Source: an uncultured Treponema sp.
Lineage (GTDB): Bacteria > Spirochaetota > Spirochaetia > Treponematales > Treponemataceae
Direction of reading: 5' to 3'
DNA length: 6,895 bases
Assembly (NCBI GenBank): GCA_937915735.1
Contig: CALGGS010000273.1
Coordinates: 1-6,895, forward strand
Positions within the stretch are counted from its first letter, which is position 1. Every line of letters starts with the position of its first letter. A program made the translations under genes and the position numbers. Below are positions 1 to 5,545 of the stretch, in pieces. A model generated the notes under the pieces. It saw nothing but the letters and a program-made list of their open reading frames with translations. It had not been told where the DNA came from and did not search any database.

Positions 1-223
1 TATCGGTCATATGAGAAATGCTGCTGACTTCGCGTCTAATACGATTGATGAGTTCGGAACGAGAAATGGAAAAGTCAGAAACAGAACCACGTACACAATG
101 TTCATCGATAAAGTTGCCAATAGCGTCGTTATTAGCAAGATATTCGTCACTGGCTTCTTTCATAGCAGATGAGATAATCAGACCGTGCTTTTGATATTCA
201 ATACAAGATTTTTGGACTGCCCA
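1..223 (-). pseudogene. C-terminal fragment of a phage D5/P4-type primase-helicase (cut by window edge)
   Basis: Reading the minus strand from 223 to 2 gives 74 open codons. They include QKHGLIISSAMKEASDEY followed by NDAIGNFIDEHC. This matches the C-terminal region of D5/P4-type phage and plasmid primases, whose usual pattern is W/YQ-x-x-GL, V-x-x-A(T/S)-x-EY, then D-x-(I/L)-G-x-F(I/L)-x-E-x-C. Those proteins unwind and prime phage DNA during replication. An in-frame TAA lies directly upstream at 224-226, and no ATPase or primase domain precedes it, so only the tail is present. The first ATG in frame is at 163-161, but that is unlikely to be a natural start because the family similarity begins before it. 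The frame is still open at base 1, so the true stop is outside the window. The first 46 bases of the fragment overlap the end of the toxin-like fragment in another frame, which suggests a recombination joint. The family call rests on recalled motifs and not on a search. Confidence 0.5.
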
Positions 224-588
224 TTACAAGAACGAAGAGCATTATCGATTGCAGAAACAGTCGGTGTATGGTTTGTTTTTACTTCCCAAGACACACCATC
301 AATTGTGCTATCAGCTCTACGACACCCTTTTTCATCACTCTTTTGCAACAAAAGAACTTTAGAGCCTCTTTCTGCAAATGTTTTCAAAGCCTCTACGTTT
401 TCTCTTTCTTCATTAGACGACTTTGGATAATTCGCAAAAATGCTACCACCATTTTCAAAAGACAAAACCTCTCTATGAACTTCTTTTGCTTTTGAATTCT
501 TTGCTGTAGTATTTCCTGTTTTCGCTTTACAACCGAACCTCCCGTTTTTCTCCCTCGGTTGACTTGGGTCATAGCCGTCAGCTTGCAG
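178..588 (-). pseudogene. Phage toxin-domain fragment: linker motif plus CdiA-CT-like nuclease domain
   Basis: This open stretch of 136 codons plus a TGA starts immediately after the portal stop codon and is in the same frame as it. It begins LQADGYDPSQPREKNGRFG. The core resembles the D-x-(S/N)-(K/Q)-x-PR-(D/E)-x-NGRF linker motif common in phage minor-head and capsid fusion proteins. A basic stretch rich in K, T and N follows. The last ~90 residues start FENGGSIFANYP, run through FAERGSKVLLLQKS, and reach ADSTIDGVSWEVKT, then QSKNLVLNI. The D-x-x-IDG-x-x-WE-x-K plus Q-x-x-NLVL arrangement is typical of CdiA C-terminal tRNase-type toxin domains, often found at the end of MuF-type minor head proteins. 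The MuF head-morphogenesis domain that should precede it is absent. No convincing start exists: TTG at 465 has an AGAGAGG only two or three bases away, and the motif similarity begins before it. The toxin ends only four residues after LVLNIK, which is shorter than I expect. I read it as a decayed C-terminal fragment. No immunity gene is visible. Confidence 0.5.
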
Positions 589-1947
589 TCAGCCGTTTTC
601 TGTGTCTGCTACATTCGGCATTCCGCCCGCCGCAGAAATTCCCTCTAGCGTGTCGCCGTATTTCAAAAATCGCACCTCATACGGCTCTAAAACACCCGCG
701 TCAATGTATGCTTTATACGTTTCCGCTTCGATTTTCTCTTTCTCTGCATTTTGTCTGTTGAGTTCTGCCCGTTCTTTTTCGTTCATCGTTTCAAGCGGTC
801 TAAACTCAATATACGGCTCTTCCCAGCCTTTCCACTGCGAAATAAGATGCACAAGCCGCAAAATAACAGGGAGAACCTGCGCTGTTTGCATTGAGCGCAC
901 CATATCGTAGTAATTATTCATATCGCTCTCGCCCGTCGCGTTCATTCCTGCAGGGCTCATTCCAAAAAGCCGCGTCATTGGATAGCCCGTATCAGAGGCA
1001 ATCAGCATAAACAAAATATGCAACATTTCTGGCACACCCTGAAAACTCACATTGTCGCGCACATACTCTTCGTCAGTGTCAAGATACATACTGCGAAATG
1101 TTGATTTCACAAGGTCGGTCAACTCCACGCGTCGCCGTATCGCCGCTTCTCCCTCTGGGCTTGAAAGCAAAGTCGCTAAATCCTTTATCTTGTATTTGCC
1201 CATTCCCACTTCGCTTAAAAGTTGGTCAATGCTTCCGAGCGAAGAGCCTAAGGACTGCAAGCGGTCATTTGCTCTTTGCAATACATTGATACCCCAATAA
1301 CGATTTTCGCTGCTTATCCCCGCCATTGCCCGCTTGGGAAGTGTGTCGCCGTGAAGCTCGATTATACGCGTCCAATGCACATTTATCGCCTGCACTGTTC
1401 TCCCGTCGGGAAGTTCAAAGCGCACTCTATACATTTCTGGTAAGCCGTACCGCGTTTTCATTGGGTCGGTCTGCCACACAATGTTTTCAAACTCAATTTC
1501 TCCTTTCTCCAATACGCGCAGTTTTTCAATCGAATGAATTTTCTTTGGGTTCAGCGGTCTATCGGGAGTTTGCCCGTCCAGCGCACTGATAAAAATCGCA
1601 GAGCCGCCGTAAAGTCGTTTCCATACAAAAGCGTCTTTGATTTTCTGCTGTGCACCCAGCTCCTCCATCACCGCCGCATATTTTTCTTGCAAATCCGCCG
1701 AAGCAATTTTATCGAGACGCGGAAACGTATAATCCCAGCCCTCGCGAAATATATCATCAGGAAGCAGTGTTACAATTCGCGCCGCCAGCCCGTCGTCATA
1801 AAACAGCGATTCCAACTCCATATCTGTCATTACAGGGCTTAAAGTATGCCGCGTAAAACTCTTTTTTGCTGTCCGCGCAGAGCCTAAGCCCGTAATCAAG
1901 TTTTTCCAGCCGTCAGTCCTTTTTATTGTTCGCTCTTTTCTGCTCAT
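589..1947 (-). CDS. Phage portal protein, HI1409/DUF1073 family
   Basis: This 452-residue protein is predicted to form the ring at the capsid vertex through which phage DNA is packaged and ejected. Family signatures are visible in order: DGW-x-NLITGLGSAR near residues 12-25, the LFYDDGLAARIV and LPDDIFREGWDY block at 48-73, KRLYGGSAIFI at 110-120, and the diagnostic TRLFGMSPAGMNATGESD with NNYYDMV at 325-350. A charged helix (about 387-410) precedes the tail. Length is normal for the family. ATG at 1947 is favoured because the conserved N-terminus begins right after it and GGGGG lies four bases upstream. The start overlaps the DUF1538 stop as ATGA. Phage order would put a large terminase subunit upstream and a MuF head protein downstream. 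Instead a membrane-protein gene and a toxin fragment flank it. The gene itself looks intact. Database entries of this family are sometimes labelled anti-CBASS Acb1-like, but I see no paired H-x-T/S catalytic motifs here, so portal is the better call. Confidence 0.85.
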   Translation of the reverse strand: MSRKERTIKRTDGWKNLITGLGSARTAKKSFTRHTLSPVMTDMELESLFYDDGLAARIVTLLPDDIFREGWDYTFPRLDKIASADLQEKYAAVMEELGAQQKIKDAFVWKRLYGGSAIFISALDGQTPDRPLNPKKIHSIEKLRVLEKGEIEFENIVWQTDPMKTRYGLPEMYRVRFELPDGRTVQAINVHWTRIIELHGDTLPKRAMAGISSENRYWGINVLQRANDRLQSLGSSLGSIDQLLSEVGMGKYKIKDLATLLSSPEGEAAIRRRVELTDLVKSTFRSMYLDTDEEYVRDNVSFQGVPEMLHILFMLIASDTGYPMTRLFGMSPAGMNATGESDMNNYYDMVRSMQTAQVLPVILRLVHLISQWKGWEEPYIEFRPLETMNEKERAELNRQNAEKEKIEAETYKAYIDAGVLEPYEVRFLKYGDTLEGISAAGGMPNVADTENG

Positions 1948-3512
1948 TTTTCCCCCTTTTCGCTTTTTATTTTAAAGATGATTCCAAGAATCTGAATAGC
2001 AATCAGCGGTGTCATTGCAACTAAGGCAATTACCCCGAAGGCATCTACGGCAGGATTTCCTCCGCTTGCATCGCTAGCTCCCAGCGCAAAGGAAAGAATG
2101 AATGTGCTTGTCATAGGCCCGCTCGCAACTCCTCCTGAGTCAAAGGCGATTCCCGTAAAAAGCTTTGGTGAAAAAAACGAAAGGATTAGCGCAAGCGAGT
2201 AGCCTGGAATTAAAATATACCAGAGGGAGAATCCAAAAAGAACCCGAAGCATTGAAAGTCCGATAGAAATCGCAACTCCGCTGCTCAAAGCGCCGAGCAT
2301 AACCCGCCGTTTTATTGTTCCGCCTGAAATCGACTCGACCTGATCCGTTAAAACCCAGACGGCAGGCTCTGCGCATACGACTATCGCACCAAAAATGACG
2401 CCGACTGCGACTAAAAGAGCCGTCCAAAGGGGTCCCTGTAAGCTTGCTTTTCCTAAAACTTCGCCCAGCGCTTGCCCGGCTCTCATAAAACCACCCTGAG
2501 CGCCAGTCAAAAACAAAACAAGACCGACAAAACTCATCAAAAAGCCCCGGATCATTCGGACAACCTGCATAGGAGGCATTTTTAAGAGAAAAATCTGAAA
2601 AAAGACAGCCATTGCGGCCAAAGGAGCGAGGGCAAGAGAAACTTCTTTTAGAATCGAAGGCAAAAGATTAAAAAATACCGCGAGTCCCTTGGCAAGAACG
2701 CCGCTTTCTTCACCCAAAGATTCTTCACTTCCATAAGAATTCCCGTTGCCAAGGACGATTCCGTAAACGATAACTGCAAGAACGGGACCAATCGAGGCAA
2801 TTCCCGTTAGACCAAAGGAATCATCGCTTGAAGACTTAAGCTTTCCGTTTTTGTCTGATTTTGCACGAACCGCCGCGACACCGACACCAAGCGCCATAAT
2901 GAATGGAACCGTCATAGGACCTGTGGTGGCCCCGCCCGAATCAAAGGCAACTCCCTGAAAAGTCTTGGGAGCAAAAAAGGCGAGTGCAAAAACCAGGACA
3001 TAAGAGATTACGAGAAGAATATTCAGGGGAATAGAAAGAACTGTCCGTAAAATGCCCAGAGAAACGAAAAATCCAACGCCGACTGCAATCATTAAGATTA
3101 AGGACCATTTGCTGACTGTCGGGGCGATTCCCCGCACCTGGTCGGCAAGAACCTGAACATCTGGCTCTGCAACCGTCACGATAAATCCGATTAAGAAAGC
3201 CGCGCCAAGCAAAAGAGGAAGGTTTCGTTTCGCCGTCAAAGCGGCACCGCTTCGTTCTCCAATCGGTAAAATTCCGATGTCAACGCCAAGCAGAAAAAGC
3301 GTCAGCCCAAAAATTACAAGAATTCCGCCAAAGATAAAACGAGTCATAAGGCCAAGGCTTAAGGGGGCGACAGAAAAGCCTAAAATCAAAACCACGAGCA
3401 TTACGGGCAGGACAGAGAAGGCCGTTTCTTTGAATTTTGCAAAAATATTCACGGGAAAATATATTAGAAAAAAAAAAGAAAAATTGAAAGTAGCCTTGAA
3501 ATTCATTCTCAT
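1944..3512 (-). CDS. DUF1538 family integral membrane protein with two internal repeats
   Basis: A 522-residue, strongly hydrophobic protein with roughly 12 membrane segments. It consists of two similar halves. Half 1 (about 30-215) carries AEPDVQVLADQV at 115-126 and FDSGGATTGPMT at 190-201. Half 2 (about 285-515) carries AEPAVWVLTDQV at 381-392 and FDSGGVASGPMT at 457-468. These paired motifs identify the DUF1538 family, predicted transporters or channels of unknown substrate. The polar loop at about 217-235 and the stretch at 255-272 separate the halves. The start is uncertain. ATG at 3512 is the first methionine outside the tRNA and GC-rich region. A GAAGGA motif lies upstream but 15 bases away, and ATG at 3506 is an alternative. 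Any longer reading would run through the tRNA-Ser gene and is rejected. The stop overlaps the phage portal start, and the last residues (SEKGEK) could derive from a phage gene joined there. No substrate can be inferred. Confidence 0.85.
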   Translation of the reverse strand: MRMNFKATFNFSFFFLIYFPVNIFAKFKETAFSVLPVMLVVLILGFSVAPLSLGLMTRFIFGGILVIFGLTLFLLGVDIGILPIGERSGAALTAKRNLPLLLGAAFLIGFIVTVAEPDVQVLADQVRGIAPTVSKWSLILMIAVGVGFFVSLGILRTVLSIPLNILLVISYVLVFALAFFAPKTFQGVAFDSGGATTGPMTVPFIMALGVGVAAVRAKSDKNGKLKSSSDDSFGLTGIASIGPVLAVIVYGIVLGNGNSYGSEESLGEESGVLAKGLAVFFNLLPSILKEVSLALAPLAAMAVFFQIFLLKMPPMQVVRMIRGFLMSFVGLVLFLTGAQGGFMRAGQALGEVLGKASLQGPLWTALLVAVGVIFGAIVVCAEPAVWVLTDQVESISGGTIKRRVMLGALSSGVAISIGLSMLRVLFGFSLWYILIPGYSLALILSFFSPKLFTGIAFDSGGVASGPMTSTFILSFALGASDASGGNPAVDAFGVIALVAMTPLIAIQILGIIFKIKSEKGEK

Positions 3513-3546
3513 AATAATTGAGTAATTTCCTTCTCTTACAAAAAAT

Positions 3547-3636
3547 GCCGCGTCGGCCGTGTAGCAGTGGCGAAGCCAGTCGCCTGCGGCAGCAGGGGAC
3601 CGAGGGCTACTGAGCTGCGGAAGGGCCGTAGTCGAC
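3547..3636. repeat. GC-rich, highly structured intergenic element
   Basis: A roughly 90-base GC-rich block stands out from the A/T-rich DNA on both sides (poly-A runs follow from about 3648). It can fold compactly. GTAGC (3561-3565) pairs with GCTAC (3606-3610) and encloses two hairpins, TGGC-GAA-GCCA (3568-3578) and CCTGC-GGCA-GCAGG (3583-3596). It also contains imperfect direct repeats: GGCCGTGTAG at 3555 versus GGCCGTAG at 3624, and CTGCGGCAG at 3584 versus CTGCGGAAG at 3615. I see no ORF or known RNA family. It may be a dispersed intergenic repeat or a structured leader of the DUF1538 gene. On the minus strand its end, GCCG-ACG-CGGC followed by ATTTTTT (3557-3540), resembles a weak terminator or attenuator just ahead of that gene. 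Confidence 0.45.
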
Positions 3637-3688
3637 AAATGTTCGCTAAAAAAAATAAAAAAAAGTAAAAAAAAATATTGAAATGCTA

Positions 3689-3717
3689 TTGACATATTTT
3701 TGTAAAGAGAATATAGT
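3689..3717 (+). promoter_or_regulatory. Sigma-70 type promoter of the tRNA cluster
   Basis: A perfect -35 TTGACA at 3689-3694 is followed, after a 17-base spacer, by -10 TATAGT at 3712-3717. Transcription should start near 3724, about ten bases before the first tRNA. Near-consensus strength is what a stable-RNA operon is expected to have. A/T tracts upstream (3648-3680) could act as an UP-like element. Confidence 0.85.
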
Positions 3718-3734
3718 ATTGGAACATCAGTTAA

Positions 3735-3819
3735 GGAGCGATGGCAGAGCGGCTGAATGCACCGGTCTTGAAAACCGGCATACCGCAAGGTATCGGGGGT
3801 TCAAATCCCTCTCGCTCCG
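3735..3819 (+). tRNA. tRNA-Ser (anticodon TGA)
   Basis: An 85-base class II tRNA. The acceptor stem GGAGCGA pairs with TCGCTCC, with a G discriminator at 3819. The anticodon loop CTTGAAA gives TGA, which reads UCA and related serine codons. The long variable arm and the T-loop TTCAAAT in a five-pair stem are present. CCA is not encoded; a T7 run follows directly. It is the first of three co-transcribed tRNAs. Confidence 0.95.
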
Positions 3820-3844
3820 TTTTTTTATGTTTAAATCCATTTTT

Positions 3845-3929
3845 GGAGGCGTCGTATAGCGGTATTACAACGGATTGCTAATCCGTCAGTTCCTTTCGGG
3901 CTGGGCAGGTTCGACTCCTGTCGCCTCCG
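3845..3929 (+). tRNA. tRNA-Ser (anticodon GCT)
   Basis: An 85-base class II tRNA. GGAGGCG pairs with CGCCTCC, with a G discriminator at 3929. The anticodon loop TTGCTAA gives GCT, which reads AGC/AGU. The variable arm is long and includes a CCTTTCGGG hairpin. The T-arm is GCAGG-TTCGACT-CCTGT. CCA is not encoded. The D-arm (GTA...TAC around TAGCGGTAT) departs from the usual bacterial tRNA-Ser D-arm, but the fold remains complete. It lies 25 bases after the previous tRNA in the same transcript. Confidence 0.93.
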
Positions 3930-3937
3930 CTATGTAT

Positions 3938-4012
3938 GAGATTGTAGCTCAGTTGGATTAGAGCGCCACCCTGCGGAGGTGGAGGTCGCACGTTCGAATC
4001 GTGTCAGTCTCA
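3938..4012 (+). tRNA. tRNA-Arg (anticodon GCG)
   Basis: A 75-base class I tRNA. GAGATTG pairs with CAGTCTC (one G-U pair), with an A discriminator. The anticodon stem CCACC/GGTGG encloses loop CTGCGGA, so the anticodon is GCG, which reads CGC by Watson-Crick pairing and CGU by wobble. The D-loop carries GGA (A20), an arginine identity element, alongside C35. The T-arm is GCACG-TTCGAAT-CGTGT. CCA is not encoded. It follows the serine tRNA by eight bases and ends just before the terminator. Most bacteria use ACG (inosine-modified) in this codon box, so the anticodon deserves checking. Confidence 0.9.
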
Positions 4013-4014
4013 CT

Positions 4015-4050
4015 AAAGAGTTCGTTAAAATACGGACTCTTTTTTTATTT
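4015..4050 (+). terminator. Intrinsic terminator of the tRNA cluster
   Basis: A 10-base-pair stem pairs AAAGAGTTCG (4015-4024) with CGGACTCTTT (4033-4042), one pair being G-T, around an eight-base loop. A T-rich tail follows. It sits two bases after the last tRNA. Confidence 0.88.
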
Positions 4051-4143
4051 TAAAATCCATTCATCTTTTCGCTCCCTTCAAATATTGAATTCTTTTTTTA
4101 GTGATGAAAATCAGCATTTACCCTGAATTTGTTCTCCGGTCAC

Positions 4144-4172
4144 TTGTAGTTTTTGTATACGATTGGTAAAAT
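4144..4172 (+). promoter_or_regulatory. Probable promoter of the lipoprotein operon
   Basis: The -35 candidate TTGTAG (4144-4149) and -10 TAAAAT (4167-4172) are 17 bases apart. Transcription would start near 4179, leaving about 28 bases of leader before the ATG at 4207. This position also excludes the upstream in-frame TTG at 4153 as a start. The rest of the 4051-4143 stretch shows nothing I can identify. Confidence 0.55.
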
Positions 4173-4206
4173 GAGAAAACACTTATTAAAGGGGGATTTT
4201 TTATCT

Positions 4207-5157
4207 ATGAAACTCACACGAGTAGCAAAATTTTGTGGTTTTGCGTCACTTGTTTTTATGCTGGCTAGCTGCGGCTCTACGGCAAAAACAACCGTTACTA
4301 AAACAGAAGGAACGCTGAACGAAGGCGTAAATGCGAGCGAATATCAGGGGCTTAAACGCACTGTCGCAATCGCACGGTTTTCCAACGAAACGGAATATGC
4401 GAAGGGCGCCTTTTATGACAAGGAAAATGATCCTGTCGGCAAGCAGGCAATCGATATTCTTTCGGCAAAGCTTACGGCTAAAGGAAAATTTGTTCTTCTT
4501 GAGCGTGCTGACGCAGACAAAATTCAGACAGAAATCGAAAAATATGGCGGCCAGAGCCAGAAGGTTCCTGCCGACTATTTGATTATCGGTTCTATTACAG
4601 AGTTTGGTCGAAAAACTACAGGAGAGGTTGGCTTTGTTTCCCGAAGCAAGACTCAAACCGTTGAGGCTGGGGTAAATATTCGCTTGATTGATGTTCGCAC
4701 TGGTCAGGTTATCTACTCTGAGGAAGGAAAAGGTCAGGCTGAGACAAATTCATCAACCACATTCGGTATGGGTGGCGTTCAGGGATACGATGCTACTCTT
4801 AGCGACAAGGCTATTTCTGCTGCGATTGAGAAGCTTGTTGACAACATCGAGCAGACTTGTATGGACAGACCATGGAAATCTTACTTCCTTTCATACGATA
4901 AAGACGGAATTATCATTGCTGGCGGTGCAAAGCAGGGGCTGAAGGCCGGCTCATCTCTTTTTGTATACGAGCGGGGAAAGCAGGTTAAAAATCCGCAGAC
5001 TGGTATGATGATTGAGCTTCCTGGAAAGCAGGTTGCAAAGCTTACTGTTCTTACTGTCGGCGGAAGCACGGTGACAGATGAATATGCAATTGTCGATTTG
5101 ACGGAAGGTTCGGTTGATTCTGGAAAACTCTTGAATTATGTAATTCAAGATAAATAA
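4207..5157 (+). CDS. CsgG-family lipoprotein
   Basis: A 316-residue lipoprotein precursor. Residues 1-21 form a signal peptide ending in the lipobox LASC, with the lipidated cysteine at 22. The CsgG/TolB-like domain spans about 50-215: KRTVAIARFSNET at the start, then GKFVLLERADADKI, ADYLIIGSITEFG, and VNIRLIDVRTGQVIYSEEGKG. CsgG proteins assemble outer-membrane secretion pores (curli) or related envelope complexes. Residues about 222-312 form an extra C-terminal module (GIIIAGGAKQGLKAGSSLFVYERGKQV...NPQTG) that resembles the FlgT C-terminal fold, seen in longer CsgG relatives but not in curli CsgG. ATG 4207 is chosen because the signal peptide begins there and GGGGG lies upstream at 4191-4195. 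The reading frame is open back to TTG 4153, but that lies inside the promoter. It is first in the operon, 25 bases before the DUF4810 gene. No curli subunit genes are nearby, so a curli role is not supported and I give no csgG symbol. Confidence 0.88.
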   Translation: MKLTRVAKFCGFASLVFMLASCGSTAKTTVTKTEGTLNEGVNASEYQGLKRTVAIARFSNETEYAKGAFYDKENDPVGKQAIDILSAKLTAKGKFVLLERADADKIQTEIEKYGGQSQKVPADYLIIGSITEFGRKTTGEVGFVSRSKTQTVEAGVNIRLIDVRTGQVIYSEEGKGQAETNSSTTFGMGGVQGYDATLSDKAISAAIEKLVDNIEQTCMDRPWKSYFLSYDKDGIIIAGGAKQGLKAGSSLFVYERGKQVKNPQTGMMIELPGKQVAKLTVLTVGGSTVTDEYAIVDLTEGSVDSGKLLNYVIQDK

Positions 5158-5182
5158 ATAGAAAAAAAAGGAGGATTTACGG

Positions 5183-5545
5183 ATGAAAAAATCATTTGTG
5201 AATATGGTAAAACTGTCGGCTCTGGCTTGCATCTCTCTTCTTGCTCTTTCGTGCGGGTCAACAAAGCTGTACAGTTGGTACGATTATCAAGAGGATTATT
5301 ATCACTATCTCAAAAATGCTGATGAAAAATCATTTGATGAACTTGCCAAAACTTATCAGAAAATTATCGAAAAGCAGAAAGCGACTCGGGGAGTTGTTCC
5401 TCCTGGAATATACGCTGACTACGGTTGGATGCTTTTGCAGGGCGGAAAGGTTAGCGAGGGTAAAGAAATGCTCGCTAAAGAAATTGAGCTTTATCCGGAA
5501 TCTAAAGTATTCGTTGGAAGTATTTTGAAGAGGTATGAAAAATGA
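5183..5545 (+). CDS. DUF4810 family lipoprotein
   Basis: A small 120-residue lipoprotein precursor. The signal peptide ends LALSC, with cysteine 24 as the lipidation site. The mature part has family hallmarks: LYSWYDYQEDYYHYLKN right after the cysteine, then a helical stretch (LAKTYQKIIEKQ), R-x-x-VPPGIYADYGWMLLQGGK, and EIELYPESKVFVGSILKRYEK at the end. The helices and the YPES ending recall a short TPR-like repeat. A strong AGGAGG (5169-5174) precedes the ATG at a normal distance. Its stop overlaps the next start as ATGA, so translation is probably coupled. It lies between a CsgG-family and a DUF799 gene, the same order as in the Neisseria GNA1162 region, so it is likely an accessory subunit of the same outer-membrane complex. 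Its biochemical role is unknown. Confidence 0.88.
   Translation: MKKSFVNMVKLSALACISLLALSCGSTKLYSWYDYQEDYYHYLKNADEKSFDELAKTYQKIIEKQKATRGVVPPGIYADYGWMLLQGGKVSEGKEMLAKEIELYPESKVFVGSILKRYEK

Noticed and set aside
564..1856. Several plus-strand ORFs of 60-100 codons opposite the portal gene
   Set aside because: They are shadows of the portal frame with no recognisable motif or ribosome site.
3513..3788. N-terminal extension of the DUF1538 reading frame to 3788
   Set aside because: The extension runs antisense through the tRNA-Ser gene, its promoter and the GC-rich element, and has no family similarity. Starting at 3512 is more sensible.
3735..4012. tRNA cluster as a prophage attachment site
   Set aside because: No integrase gene is present, no duplicated tRNA 3' end was found in the window, and the phage remnant is separated from the tRNAs by an intact cellular gene.
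4153..4206. Upstream TTG start for the CsgG-family gene
   Set aside because: It lies inside the predicted promoter and would bury the signal peptide behind 18 extra residues.
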